Assembly: GCA_900491605.1 (NCBI GenBank)
Contig: UESW01004355.1
Span: forward strand, 337,629 to 401,628
Source: Calamus simplicifolius
Taxonomy: Eukaryota > Streptophyta > Magnoliopsida > Arecales > Arecaceae
DNA length: 64,000 nt
Direction of reading: 5' to 3'
Below, in pieces: positions 24,540-36,015 of this stretch. The notes under the pieces are model-generated. The model was not told the origin of the DNA. It was given only the letters and a program-made list of their open reading frames with translations, and made no database searches. The position numbers were made by a program, and so were the translations under genes. The number at the start of each line of letters is the position of its first letter. Position 1 is the first letter of the stretch.

Positions 24540-25626
24540 AAAAATCAGTGATTATTAATTTGTCAGGCCATCCTTTTAGAGTGCGTTTGGTGCAAAGTAA
24601 TCCATTACGGATCATCAATAGTGATTGAGATAAAAGCTGATAGCATCATTGTGTTTGGTTGCGCAGCTATATAGCAATGATTTTCGATCACCTTTTCTCA
24701 AATGTTACCAGCTCGGCTCATCCAATTATCTTCGTCCGTCTACAAGGATGGGTGTTAAACTTTTTCTTTTTTTGTTTTGGGTTCCTTTGAAAGCTCTCGT
24801 TCCTCCTCTACTTCAATGCCTGTTCCCACTCCTCCCTTACTCTTGGTTGCTTGATTGTTCAAGAGATACCTAACCATGCTGTGGCAGTTATCTTTTGCTT
24901 GCCTAGAATCCAATTGCCTCGAACAAATATACTCCCAAAAATTTGTAGCTGCATCGATGTTGATGTTGGAGTCCACCACTGCCTATCTTGTGGCCTCCAG
25001 GTATAGCAGACGTGAATCTTCTTCCAATGATATATGTTATCAAATATTTTCGATGGTTCAGTGGTTTTTTCTTTAAAAAAAATCACCCGATCCACTTACC
25101 AGGTTGTCATCCGGTGGTCCCTTTCACGCTGGTGGTAGGATTCCTATCTCGGCCGTTGATTCAATAGGCCTTACAATACGAGGATAAGGGAGAGCGTCGG
25201 GGCAACCAACGTTCCATATTGAGGCACGGGGCACATGTGCGCAATTCTCGTGCGCGGAATGTTAGTCAAGGGAAAATGGCAGTCGTCGCTGCAAATGGAC
25301 ATCCATTCAACATTTATTCTCCATCTGTGAGTCATTCATGCGCAAACGGCCTTCTTTTATTTCATTTTTTATACCATGCGATTGAGAATTGAGGGTGACC
25401 GATAAAGAAAAAAAAAAAAAAAGGCCTTGGCTAACAATCTCTGTCGCGGTGCATTAATTAACGTGCGTACGGGCGTTTTCATTGTATTATTAAACTGCCA
25501 GCAGCTGCCGTGGAACGAAGGAGACCGCTAAAACAACTTATTCATCCACGTGCTACCCATGTTGTTCGCCCTTTCGAGAGTTCAGGTTTTGTATTCACGT
25601 TTTGAAGAGTTTAGGTATTAAATTAA
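24540..25626. other. Intergenic DNA without recognised features
   Basis: No gene or domain is visible. At 24579 and 24651 sequences of the type GTGCGTTTGGTGC and GTGTTTGGTTGCGCAG resemble ends of small PIF or hAT MITEs, but no paired end or target duplication was found. 25140-25560 is of mixed composition with CpG-rich patches. Confidence 0.4.
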
Positions 25627-26252
25627 GGTAATGTTTTGATAAAAAAATATTATTAAGTTTATTTCTTAACTATATCTAGATATATTCCTTGGCTATCCCA
25701 TTGATCATATCAAATGCAAAAAAGTAAATCTATAGGATAACTTTTTTTTTACTCTTATTTGAAGGGATAACAAGCTATTCCTACATTTTATAGGGAATAA
25801 GTTGAGAAAATATCCCATGGTTAACCATGATTAATTATGGGATATCCCTTTGGTTAACTTTATTCCCAGCTATCCCTTAGGTAGTGTTTGATAGCCTAAA
25901 AGCTATCCCTGGATAAATGTACGGGATAGCATTTATCCAGAGGATAGCTGAGGGAATAAGCATTTTTTTAAAATTACAAGTTTGCCATCAAGGGATAACA
26001 TTAGTTGTTCCTGGGTTCCCTAGGGAATAAGTTCAAGGGATAACCCATGGTTAACCAAGGTTAACCATGGGTTATCCCCTCTAGTTAAATTTTTCAGACC
26101 TATCCCTTCTAGTTATAGCATTTGGGAATAAGAAGGGATATCCAAGGGATCCTTCCTTATCCCCCATATCAACACTACCTTATAGTTATGATTTTTGGGA
26201 ATAAGAAGAGATATCCCGATATCCCCTCTTATCCCCTATTTCAAACACCACC
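25627..26252. mobile_element. Outer MITE, PIF/Harbinger Tourist-like, split by a sibling copy
   Basis: Starts GGTAATGTTTTGATA and ends TTTCAAACACCACC, with TAA on both sides (25624-25626 and 26253-26255). Internal blocks such as CTATCCCATTGATCATATCA, CCCATGGTTAACCATG and TTATCCCCTATTTCAAACAC are shared with the copy at 41953-42276. At 25879/26180 it is interrupted by a second, 300-bp member. Confidence 0.85.
25880..26179. mobile_element. Inner MITE inserted in a copy of its own family
   Basis: 300 bp, starting GGTAGTGTTTGATAG and ending CATATCAACACTACC, with TTA duplicated on both sides (25877-25879 and 26180-26182). The three-base TTA target is typical of PIF/Harbinger. The relative at 42210-42225 reads ATCCCTTATAGTTATG without interruption, which is the unfilled target. 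Confidence 0.9.
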
Positions 26253-26255
26253 TAA

Positions 26256-26857
26256 AGGTGTGTTTGACACGTAGTAAAAGGTAAAAAATTATTATTTTTA
26301 TATCAGTATTTTAGATGAGATTTTTGATAAGATAAATTTGTTCTTTTTCACTCTTTTAAATTGTTAATAAGGAATAGTAGGTCAAACATAAATACTTTCT
26401 AAAAATAAAAGAAATCTAAATATAAAATTAATAAAATATTTTATATATAATATTATATGGATCATAAAAATAAAAAATAAAACATCTTTGAAACCTATTT
26501 AAAAATAAAAAAAATTGATCATATTTCAATATAACTAAATCTATCTATATTATATGTATTTTTTTATTAATATATTCTAAATATAATTAATAGTTATATT
26601 TGTAATAATTCATTCTTTATTTATTGGCGAAGTTAAAAATAATTGTTAGAAATTTTTTTCTACGCTTAACATTTATATTAAAATATGTTTTATATCTTAT
26701 TATTATTATTTTACTTTTAACCTCTACTAAATGCAACGTAGGAGGATGCTGGCGCCGCACCACCTCATATGGCTTTGGATGCACCGCTTGCACCCAATAA
26801 CGCGTTGTTAATTTTACCGCTCAGGCGGTGGCCCATGGTCGAGGCTTTTCCACGCAT
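26256..26857. other. AT-rich intergenic DNA
   Basis: No gene or domain recognised. It begins with GGTGTGTTTGACACGTAGTA, a MITE-like end without a partner that I could find, and continues as low-complexity A/T. 26750-26850 is a short GC-rich patch. Confidence 0.4.
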
Positions 26858-26866
26858 TAAAACGTT

Positions 26867-27971
26867 GGAAAAGATTTATGTATCATCTTTGGTGCAGCAA
26901 ATTTACTGCATCATTTTTTTTTATTAATTATATATACATGATATTTATTAAAAATATTAAGATATTTTGAAAGAAAAATTTACGATATTCTAGTTTAAGT
27001 TTACGACATCGTAGTTATAAAGTCAAGACATCCGTTTAGAAAGCAAAAAAAACTCATGACATCCTAGTTTTAAACTTACGATACCCTAGTTTTAAGCTTA
27101 AGACAATCATTCAGAAAAGGTATATGTACACAACTTTCAAAAAAAAAGCCGTCTGACGTGCATTAATACCTATTCAGCTTTTTTTTGAAATATGTGTCCA
27201 GACACTTTTTCTAAACGGATGTATTAAGCTTAAAACTAGGGTGTCATGAGTTTAAAACTAGGATGTCGTGAGTTTTTTTTTGCTTTTTGAACGGATGTCT
27301 TGACTTTATAATTACGGTATCGTAAGCTTAAAACTAGAGTGTCGTAAGTTTTTTTTGCTTTTTAATAGGTGTCTTTATTTTGACATGACGTGTATTAATA
27401 CCAGCTTTTTTTGAAATTTGTGTACAGACGAGTGGGTATAACCACGGTGTCGTGGCTTTATAACTAAGATGTCGTAAATATTTTTTTGCTTTTTTAATGT
27501 ATTTTTATTTTGACATGACGTGCATTAATACCAGCTTTTTTTAAATTTATGTATAGACGAGTGGGTGTCAACTATGGTGTCGTGGCTTTATAAATAGGGT
27601 GTCGTAAGTATTTTTTGTTTTCTTAACGGGTGTCTTAATTTTATAACTAGAGTGTCGTGACTTTCTGGTGTCTTTTTTTTTGCTTTCTTAATAGCTATTT
27701 AATTTTGACGTGACGTGCATTATACACGTTCAGTTTTTTTTGGAATATATATACACACCCTTTTGAAGTTTTTTTTTTTTTTTTTTTTCTGAACGGGTAT
27801 CTTCATTTTTTAACTACGGTGTCGTAAGCTTAAAACTAGGGTGTCGTAAGTTTTTCTCTTAGAATGTCTTAACATTTTTTAATGAGTGTCGCGCGTATGT
27901 GGACCAATAAAAAGAATGATGCAGCCCACGTAAGATTTGCTGCACCGAAGGTGGTGTACAAAGTCTTTTCC
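26867..27971. mobile_element. Non-autonomous Mutator-like element with internal mirrored repeats
   Basis: Terminal inverted repeats of about 65 bases: the left begins GGAAAAGATTTATGTATCATC and both arms share GGTGCAGCAAAT and CTGCATCAT. The flanks TAAAACGTT (26858-26866) and TAAAGTGTT (27972-27980) are 9-base direct repeats with two transitions, as expected of a Mutator target duplication. The interior is several diverged copies of a block with ACTAGGGTGTCGTAAG and GACGTGCATTAATAC; the leftmost block is in reverse orientation. No transposase. Confidence 0.75.
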
Positions 27972-27980
27972 TAAAGTGTT

Positions 27981-28837
27981 ACGGGCTCGACGGATGTTGC
28001 TCGTGTTGACTCGAATAATTTTAAAATAAATTTTAAAGGTTTAAAATATTAATGTTGGAGGGATTAAGATTTATTTAATTTTTTTATTTTAACTACTGGC
28101 ACTTAGGAGGGGTTAAATTGATCAACTCGTCTTTGTGCGAGGAATAATTGCGCAAATGTCACGCCGTTTATGAAATATTTTTTGATAAAAAATGAACCAT
28201 ATGAAACCCAGCTACGAATGGGTAATGCCTTTCTTTTTAAAAAAAAAAATAATAATGCGTTTTTAATTTCAAAGGAAAAGAAAAATGTTATGACGGCTGA
28301 TTGATTAAAAACTATCCTTATATATCTAAACTTAAAGTGATAGAAAACCACAGAAAAATTGTGTCCAGTTTAGCGTCCGGTTTTGATTGTTTTCTACCTA
28401 CATAATTAATAATGCGTTTCAAGCTCTCTTTATAATTTTCTAATTTAAATAAAAATTAAAAAAATTATTTATGAAAAATGTAATATTATCTTATTTTTAT
28501 AATCTATTCTATTATATTCTTTAAATTATCTTTACTTATTTTTCTTTCTCATTTAAATATTTTTATTTAAAGTCTTATATATATACGAACATCACAGTAG
28601 ATGGTAAATTAGTAATCCAATGACAGATATGTGTTCGCTCTCTTGAAGCACCGATTTATTGTTGAGCGGTGCGATTACTTTTTGTTTTTTAGATGACGTA
28701 AACTGAACGTCAATCAAACGCAGCATGCCCGAAAAGCAATCACCCAGTGACAGCAGATTGCTCACCGACCGACGGTATGCTACAAAAGGAGGAGGAGCAA
28801 AGCTTCGTACAGAATATGGGCTTTGATTTTGATTTTA
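27981..28837. other. AT-rich intergenic DNA
   Basis: No gene, domain or repeat boundary recognised in these 850 bases. Short open frames here have no recognisable content. Confidence 0.4.
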
Positions 28838-28920
28838 AGTATTGTTGTTGGGTAAAATTATTATTGCATTAATGTTTGTGCGAGACGGCTAAGGTTAACC
28901 TTCTTTTTTTCACCTTCTTC

Positions 28921-29045
28921 GGGCTTCCATAGCTCGGCCTTTTTTGGACTTTTGTAGCTCGGCCTCCTTCGGGCTTCCATAGCTCGGCCTTCTCAGGGCT
29001 TCTGTAGCTCGGCCTTCTCCGGGCTTCTGTACTCGGTCCCTTCGA
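28921..29045. repeat. 25-bp tandem repeat in the 5' LTR, five copies
   Basis: Unit GGGCTTCC(A/G)TAGCTCGGCCT plus CCTCC, with starts at 28921, 28946, 28971, 28996 and 29021. The 3' LTR has eleven copies of the same unit. Confidence 0.95.
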
Positions 29046-29334
29046 GCGATCCACGACATAACATCTACCTCCGCGGAACCTGGCGCGGGAGAGCCCGAAC
29101 CTACCTGAGCGGCATCCTAGACAAGAAATCATATCGAAACGCGGCCTAAAGCCTATCGTAACCACCCCAGGCCTACTCAACCCGATCTCGAGATACCAAG
29201 GAGCTCTCCCAGCCGTCGATGCCAAAACAAACAGGGTACGGACCCTAACGGCCCCACAACGGCCTGATTCTGTCCGTCTCCGTATCATAACAACCTCCGG
29301 ACCTTTCAGAAGGCGCTCACGTCCAGGTGGCAGT

Positions 29335-29342
29335 CTATAAAT
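29335..29342 (+). promoter_or_regulatory. LTR promoter TATA box
   Basis: TATAAATA in the 5' LTR, repeated at 41472-41479 in the 3' LTR. It marks the U3/R boundary region; transcription would be expected to start about 30 bases further on. Confidence 0.7.
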
Positions 29343-29683
29343 ATCATAATCGCAGATTCCCTCAGGTACGCAACCCTGTACGCACATTTTGCACGCTTAC
29401 ACCTCCACTCTCGCTCTCCGGCTCTCGCCGGTAGCTCGTCGGCGCTCCTGCCCTTTGGAGCCTCCGATTGGCCGCCCCCGGAGAGGTCTCCCGGAGAGAT
29501 CCACCTCCTCACTGTCTGGTTGATCGCCGATTTCTTCTCCACTGACTTGAGCGTCGGAGGGTCTTCCGCGGAGGACCACCCCCAGCGTCCCTCCGCGTGT
29601 GGGCTTCTTTTGCAGGTCCGCTTCCCCCCTCTTCCCGGAGATCGACCGCGCCGAGTCAGGAGGACGGATTTCAGCGGCAACAG

Positions 29684-29702
29684 ATTGGCGCTAGAGGAAG
29701 GG
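29684..29702 (+). promoter_or_regulatory. Primer binding site region
   Basis: ATTGGCGCTAGAGGAAGGG follows the LTR after one base. Primer sites beginning TGGCGC are usual in gypsy elements of plants. I cannot name the tRNA with certainty. Confidence 0.55.
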
Positions 29703-29766
29703 TCTCAAGTCCCGTTAAAACTTGAGAAAGGAGACAAGGATCCCGATCCGGAGAAGAACCTCTCGG

Positions 29767-31230
29767 ATGGCCAACCGAAGGAGAGCAACCTCTGATGCCC
29801 AAGATCAGGTCGCCTCCCAGAGGCCTGATCCGACTGGCGCCACAGCGCCACAACCCCCACCTGTCGAGACTCCGTCGCCGCCCGCCATTCCGGTGACCCA
29901 GGACCAGTTCGCTACACTGGTCCAGCAAGTCCAGGCCCTTACCCATCTGGTACAGGAGCGCCTTGCGGCTCCTCCTGCTTCTCATCCTCAGAAAGAAGCG
30001 ACGATTTCTTCTTCGCCGGCAACCTCCTCCTCTGATCCGCATGAATCAGCGGATCCCCCGCATCGCCCCAAGGGGGACAACCGGTCCCTCGAACCGGTTA
30101 TGATAGAGATCCCCCCAGATCTCGGCGAGCCCGCTCCCTCTCTCCGGCGATGTCTCACCATGATTCAACGCCATCCTTGCGGTTCTCGCGCCCAGCCCCT
30201 CCTCTAGCCGGTGAGGAGGAGATCCGCCGTCAGATCCAAGAGATGCGTCAGGAGCTGGACGCCACCAAGCAGACCCATCTGCCCCAGCCCAAAGCAGAGC
30301 AGGGCATCCCTTTCTCTAAGGGAATCATGGAGGAAGTGATTCCCTCCCACGTTAAGCTGCCAACCGTCGAGCCCTATCACGGCTCCACTGATCCGGACGA
30401 CCATCTCAGTAGCTTCCGGTCAATAATGATGTTCCACGGAGCATCTGATGCGATCCTCTGTCGAGCCTTCCCATCCACCCTCAGAGGATCCGCCCAAACC
30501 TGGTTCAACGCCCTGAAACCAGGTTCCATTGATTCATTCGACGAGCTGAGCCACCTCTTTATTGGCCAGTTCGTCAGCAGCCGCCGCCATCGACGAAGAT
30601 CCGACTCCCTCTCCGAAGTTAAGCAGAGAGAGGGGGAGTCCTTGAGGAACTACCTTGGCCGTTTCAACAAGGCCATGTTGGAGGTGGACCACCTTAATCA
30701 TGAGGTGGCTATGTCCGCCCTGGCGGGGGGAGTTTCAAAGGAGAGCGACTTCTATCTGGCAATGGAGGTCAGCTACCCCCCATGTCTATCTGATATGATG
30801 GCCCTTGCGGACAAGTACGCTAGGGTCGAGGAGTCGCGGAGAATGGCCCGCGCTGAGCAAGCAAGAAAGAAGTAAGAGCCCAAAGTTTCCGACAGACACC
30901 GCCCTGTCCGTCGGCCAAGTCTGCCCCGCCGCCCAAGAGTCCCTCCGCTGCCGCCAAGGAATCGCTCCCGGAGTCCTCCCAGGCGATTCGACCGCTATAC
31001 TCCGCTGACTGTGCCCCGGGCGCAGATCCTCATGGAGATAGAGCGCCAACTTCCCGGCCAGTACCTCTCCGAGGGAACCCGACTCGAAGGGATCCCGCTA
31101 AGTACTGCTGCTACCATAGGGAGCATGGTCATGACACTGAAGAATGCTGGCAGCTGAAGAATGAAATAGAGAGGTTGATTCGACGGGGACGGCTAGATCA
31201 GTTTAGGAGGGCACCCGAGCCGCAAAAGCA
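29767..31230 (+). pseudogene. gag: Tat gypsy gag
   Basis: Begins at ATGGCCAACCGAAGG and runs as a proline-rich N-terminal part to about 30150, where the frame changes. 30150-30875 holds the retrotransposon gag domain (PF03732 type): PYHGSTDPDDHL, FHGASDAILCRAFPSTLRG, AQTWFNAL and GESLRNYLGRFNKA. A stop at 30873 interrupts a basic arginine-rich linker, and 31103-31205 gives the Tat-type zinc knuckle (C-x2-H-x4-H-x4-C in the order YCCYHREHGHDTEEC) in another frame. The intact protein would form the capsid and bind RNA. At least three breaks make it non-functional. Confidence 0.85.
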
Positions 31231-31351
31231 AGGAGGTGACCGCCAGCCCGAGCTCCCACAACTCCCCTCCACCAAATCCGCCTGTGGTTGGCCGTATCAA
31301 CATGATTGAGGAGGCTGGCGGATCGAGCTCCGGGGGAAACGTGATGCACCA

Positions 31352-31880
31352 GTGCCGAAGAAGGCACGCACCGGCGAGCTCTCCTTTTCTGATGATGACC
31401 TTCTTGGGATACAGCTCCCCCACGATGACGCACTAGTTGTATCCCTTAATTTGAACAATTATGATGTAAGCCGAATCCTTGTGGATAGTGGAAGTTCGGT
31501 AAACGTTTTGTACCTCGGTGTGTTTGCCAGGATGAAATTGCTCATGGAAAACCTTCGAGCCGTGGATTCCGCCCTGATGGGATTCACCGGCGACGTCATC
31601 GTCCCAAAGGAATCGTCACCCTGACGGTCCGCGCGGGAACCTGGCCCCTTGTAGCCATTGTTCAGATAGATTTCTTGGTAACCGACCTCAGATCCCCATA
31701 TAACGCCATATTCGGCAGGCCGGGTTTAATGTCTCTCAAGGCAGTAGTCTCCATCCCGCATCTATCTATGAAGTTCCTACCGAGCAAGGAGTTGGTGTGG
31801 TTCGGGGAAGTCAAGCCATGGCTCGGCAATGTTTCGTTACGAGCCTTCAGTCTAGAATGCCCGAAGTTGATGGGCTAGAC
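31352..31880 (+). pseudogene. Tat gypsy aspartic protease region
   Basis: The active-site pattern ILVDSGSSVNVLY is encoded around 31475-31513 and is followed by the GFTG and RPGL motifs of retropepsins of this group. The frame breaks at 31622 and resumes in another frame at about 31620-31790 with FLVTDLRSPYNAIFGRPGL. It would process Gag-Pol when intact. Confidence 0.8.
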
Positions 31881-32838
31881 GCTCGTGAAGACTTCGCCGA
31901 ACAGCGGGGAGAACCGGCGAAAGAATTGGAGGAAGTACCATTGGACGAAGCTCGGCCCGACCGAACCATAAGGATCGGGTCGTTACTCAAAGGAGAGCCT
32001 CGGCACAGATTGATCAAGTTCCTCCGGGGCAATGCCGATATCTTCGCCTGGACCGCCTCCGACATGCCGGGAATCAACCCCAAGGTCCTCGTCCACCATC
32101 TCAATGTGGACGAGAGGCACAGGCCTGTCAAGCAGAAGAAAAAAAGCTTCGCCCCAGAGCGACAAAAAGCCATTGAAGAAGAGGTCGACAAACTTATAAA
32201 GGCCAACTTCGTTCGGGAAGTGAATTACCCGAATTGGCTATCAAATGTCGTCATGGTGAAAAAGTCGAACGGCAAGTGGAGGATCTGCATCGACTTCACC
32301 GACCTCAACAAGGCCTGCCCAAAGGACAGCTTCCCCCTCCCTCGGATCGATCAGCTCATGGACGCCACCTCAGGCCACCAAATGCTATCATTCATGGATG
32401 CCTATTCCGGCTATAATCAGATCCGAATGGCCCCTGAAGATGAAGAGAAGACCGCCTTCATAACCGACCGAGGTACCTACTGTTACCGAGTTATGCCTTT
32501 CGGTCTTAAAAATGCAGGAGCGACCTACCAGCGGCTGGTCAACAAGGTGTTCAAGGAGCAATCGGCCGGAACATGGAGGTATATGTGGACGACATGCTGG
32601 TCAAAAGCAGGAGGCGTCACAGCATGTCGAGGATCTCTCGGAGAGCTTTGTAACGTTGCGCAAGTATGGGATGAAACTCAACCCAACCAAATGCGCCTTC
32701 GGCGTCAACTCGGGAAAGTTCCTCGGCTTCATGGTCTCCCAGCGAGGTATCGAAGCTAACCCCCAGAAGATTCAGGCTCTCCAACAGATGACGCCCCCAG
32801 CATCAATTAAGGAGGTCCAGCGCCTAACCGGAGGATAG
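31797..32838 (+). pseudogene. pol: Tat gypsy reverse transcriptase
   Basis: 31797-32570 encodes the linker and the fingers-palm part of RT (RICIDFTDLNKACPKDSFP, LSFMDAYSGYNQI, VMPFGLKNAGATYQRL). The frame then shifts near 32565, so the catalytic Y-V-D-D stretch at about 32580-32595 is read in another frame, and shifts again before 32660 (GMKLNPTKCAFGV, FLGFMVSQRGIEANP). Both breaks lie within the palm domain, so no active enzyme can be made. Confidence 0.9.
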
Positions 32839-32854
32839 CGGCCTTAACCGCTTT

Positions 32855-33480
32855 GTGGCGCGGTCGGCCGAGAGATGCCTCCCCTTCTTCAAAACTCTCC
32901 GATCGGCCAAAAACTTCCAGTGGACTCCCGAGTGCCAGAAATCATTTCAAGAGCTCAAGCAGTACCTCGGCTCGCCTCCGCTCCTCAGTAGTCCGACCCC
33001 AGGAGAGACCCTATTCTTGTACCTGGCTGTTTCGGAGAGCGCGGTTTGTTCGGTGCTGGTCAAAGAAGAAGGCAAGGTCCAGAAGCCGATCTATTATGTG
33101 AGCAGGCTGCTCCGTGATGCGGAGACGAGGTACAGCAGGATTGAAAAGATGGTGTTGGCCTTGATTACCTCGGTGCGAAAGCTGCGACCGTACTTTCAAG
33201 CGCATGCTATAACGGTCCTGACTGACCAACCTATCAGGACGGTGATCCATCGCCCGGAGACGTCGGGGAGGATGGCCAAATGGGCCGTCGAATTAAGCGA
33301 GCATGATATACACTTCCAGCCCCGCCCAGCCATCAAAGCTCAAGTGCTAGCCGACTTCCTCCTCGAGTGCACCATCCCGGAGGATGGTTCTACCCCAGAC
33401 TCTTGGAAGAGCCAAAATCTGGAGCCCGGTGGCTCCTCCACGTCGACGGGTCGTCCAATGCACATTACTCTGGCGCAGGT
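32855..33480 (+). pseudogene. pol: Tat gypsy RNase H domain after RT
   Basis: Encodes the RNase H-like domain (PF17917/17919 type): FQWTPECQKSFQELK, LYLAVSESAVCSVLV, KPIYYVSRLLRDAETRYS, and LTDQPIRTVIH. It is in a different frame from the preceding RT end, joined across a frameshift near 32838-32855. Confidence 0.85.
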
Positions 33481-33790
33481 CTAGTTCTCACCAGTCCTGA
33501 GGGGATGGCCTTTGAGTACGGCGTCCGATTCTCCTTCCCGGCTTCCAACAACGAGGCCGAGTATGAAGCTCTGCTAGCTGGTCTCTGGATCGCCCGCAAC
33601 CTGAAGTGGAGAAACTCAGCGCCTTCACCGACTCTCAGTTGGTGGCTGGCCATGTTCGGGGAGAGTTTGAAGCTCGGGAGCCAAATATGATTCGGTATCT
33701 CCAGGAGGTGCGTAACTTGCTTCCTCATTTTTCTGAATTTGAAATTATTCAGATCCCCAGATCCGAGAATGCCCGCGCCGACCTACTCTC
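33367..33790 (+). pseudogene. pol: Second (archaeal-type) RNase H of the Tat element
   Basis: The frame 33367-33690 gives WLLHVDGSSN, GAGLVLTSPEG and NNEAEYEALLAGL, the D and E motifs of an RNase H domain. It continues with TDSQLVAGHV in the 33606 frame. This extra domain is a hallmark of the Tat group. One frameshift near 33600. Confidence 0.88.
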
Positions 33791-35153
33791 CCGACTGACA
33801 ACCATGGAATCAATGGATGCCGAACAAAAATTCCACCTGGAAACCCTGGAAAAGCCGAGCATCATGGAAGCCGACCGAGTGATGCAAGTCGAAGCCGAAC
33901 CATCCTGGTTCGACCCTATCCTCAGATACCTCAAAGAAGGGTCGCTTCCGCCCGACCGAAGAGAGGCTAGGAAGCTGAGGCTGCAGGCCACCCATTATGT
34001 AGTAATCGACAACCAACTTTACAAGCGGTCTTTCTCCATGCCGCTGCTTAGATGCCTTCGCCCATCCGAAGCGGATTATGCTCTGCGTGAGGTGCATGAA
34101 GGGATTTGCGGCAACCATCTGGGAAGCCGATCCCTATGTCACAAGGTACTACGACAGGGCTACTACTGGCCGACCATGCAAAGAGACGCGGACGATTTAG
34201 TCCGAGCCTGTGACTCCTGCCAGAGACACGCAAACATCCAAAGACTCCCTTCCGCCGAGCTAGTCTCTATATCCTCCGCTTGGCCCTTTGCCAAGTGGGG
34301 GATGGACATCCTTGGTCCATTCCCACTTGCGACGGGACAGCGGAAGTTCTTATTTGTCGCTATTGACTACTTCACCAAATGGGTCGAAGCGGAAGCAGTC
34401 GCGCAGATCACCGAGGCACGGGCCCGAGACTTTGTGTGGAGATCCGTCATCTACCGATTCGGCCTGCCCCACACTATAATCACCGATAATGGCAAGCAGT
34501 TCGACAACTCCAAGTTTCGTCAGTTCTGCGAGGAGCATGGAATCCGCCACCACCTTACCTCGGTCGGGCACCCACAAGCCAACGAAGCGGCCGAGGTAAC
34601 CAACAGGACCCTCCTCCAGGGAATTAAAGCTCGCCTCTCCAGAGCCCGAGGCAGATGGGCAGACGAGCTGCATCATGTCTTGTGGGCCTACCGAACTACC
34701 CCGAGAATCCCGACCGGTGAGACCCCATTCCGAATGGCTTTCGGCACGGAGGCTGTCATCCCTGTGGAAATAGGCCTCCCATCATTGCGGGTGGAGAGCT
34801 ACTCAGAGGAAGCAAGCAACGAACAACTCCGCACCAACCTCGACCTGATAGAGGAGGTCAGAGAAAAGGCCCGAATCAGGACGGCTGCTTATCAACAGAG
34901 GGTGGCTCAGTACCATGCCTCCCGGGTCAAGGGGAAAGCTTTCCTACCTGGCGACCTTGTCCTCCGGAAAGCCTCTGTATCCAAACCGCTGGAGCAAGGC
35001 AAGCTGGCGCCAAACTGGGAAGGCCCATACCAGATAGCGGAGATTATTGGATCAGGAACCTACAAGCTGCAGGATCTGGATGGGAAGTCCATTCCCGGAC
35101 TTGGAACGCGGACAACCTTCGCAAATATTATCAGTAGGGTATGTCCTCTTTGA
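33606..35153 (+). CDS. pol: Tat gypsy integrase (longest intact pol block)
   Basis: The largest open frame of the element, 515 codons. It starts inside the second RNase H, so the ATG is not a real start. It contains the H-H-C-C zinc module (HEGICGNHLG, CDSCQRH) and the catalytic core with D234 (MDILGP), D294 (TDNGKQF) and E330 (AAEVTN), a DD35E spacing. A C-terminal GPYQI/GTYKL module precedes a frame change around 35100, where the usual W-N-A-D-N-L-like ending is lost. Intact integrase would insert the cDNA copy into chromosomes. The domain residues look intact here. Confidence 0.88.
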   Translation: MEKLSAFTDSQLVAGHVRGEFEAREPNMIRYLQEVRNLLPHFSEFEIIQIPRSENARADLLSRLTTMESMDAEQKFHLETLEKPSIMEADRVMQVEAEPSWFDPILRYLKEGSLPPDRREARKLRLQATHYVVIDNQLYKRSFSMPLLRCLRPSEADYALREVHEGICGNHLGSRSLCHKVLRQGYYWPTMQRDADDLVRACDSCQRHANIQRLPSAELVSISSAWPFAKWGMDILGPFPLATGQRKFLFVAIDYFTKWVEAEAVAQITEARARDFVWRSVIYRFGLPHTIITDNGKQFDNSKFRQFCEEHGIRHHLTSVGHPQANEAAEVTNRTLLQGIKARLSRARGRWADELHHVLWAYRTTPRIPTGETPFRMAFGTEAVIPVEIGLPSLRVESYSEEASNEQLRTNLDLIEEVREKARIRTAAYQQRVAQYHASRVKGKAFLPGDLVLRKASVSKPLEQGKLAPNWEGPYQIAEIIGSGTYKLQDLDGKSIPGLGTRTTFANIISRVCPL

Positions 35154-35307
35154 ATTCATTCTTTGCATGCCTCACCGCACGCTCCTGCTTATCTGTTTCC
35201 TCAAAGCCTGTCGCATGAGTCGTTATGCACCATGTTGTTATGAATTGCAAGGAGAAACGGATACTGCTTACCAATCCTCGGCACAACCGAGTTGTCTGTT
35301 TGAACAG

Positions 35308-36015
35308 GAAATCTCCGAACCTTGGCAGGGCCAAGTAAAATATTTCTCCGAACCTCGGCAGGGCCGAGCAACAAATCTCCGAACCTTGGCGGGGCCAAGT
35401 AAAATATTTCTCTGAACCTCGGCAGGGCCGAGCAACAAATCTTCGAACCTTGGCGGGGCCAAGTAAAATATTTCTCCGAACCTCGGCAGGGCCGAGCAAC
35501 AAATCTCCGAACCTTGGCAGGGCCAAGTAAAATATTTCTCCGAACCTCGGCAGGGCCGAGCAACAAATCTCCGAACCTTGGCAGGGCCAAGTAAAATATT
35601 TCTCCGAACCTCGGCAGGGCCGAGCAACGAATCTCCGAACCTTGGCAGGGCTAAGTAAAATATTTCTCCGAACCTCGGCAGGGCCGAGCAACAAATCTCC
35701 GAACCTTAGCAGGGCCAAGTAAAATATTTCTCCGAACCTCGGCAGGGCCGAGCAACAAATCTCCGAACCTTGGCAGGGCCAAGTAAAATATTTCTCCGAA
35801 CCTCGGCAGGCCGAGCAACAAATCTCCGAACCTTGGCAGGGCCAAGTAAAATACTTCTCCGAACCTCGGCAGGGCCGAGCAACAAATCTCCGAACCTTGG
35901 CAGGGCCAAGTAAAATATTTCTCCGAACCTCGGCAGGGCCGAGCAACAAATCTCCGAACCTTGGCGGGGTCAAGTAAAATGTTTCTCCGAACCTCGGCAG
36001 GGCCGAGCGATGAAT
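35308..36015. repeat. Hairpin repeat array 1, 64-bp unit, about 11 copies
   Basis: Each unit has two small inverted repeats: CTTGGC-AGG-GCCAAG and CTCGGC-AGG-GCCGAG, each preceded by CTCCGAAC and separated by TAAAATATTT or CAACAAAT. The two hairpins differ by paired substitutions. On the minus strand the unit lacks stop codons in all three frames, which explains overlapping long open frames there. Lies right after pol. Confidence 0.97.

Larger units (their letters stand above)
28843..29682 (+). repeat. 5' LTR of the Tat gypsy element
   Basis: Begins TGTTGTTGGGTAAAATTATT and ends TTTCAGCGGCAACA. It holds five copies of a 25-bp repeat (28921-29045), a TATA box at 29335 and the GACTTGAGCGTCGGAGGGTC block typical of this group near its end. 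It matches the 3' LTR almost base for base apart from repeat copy number. Confidence 0.95.
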
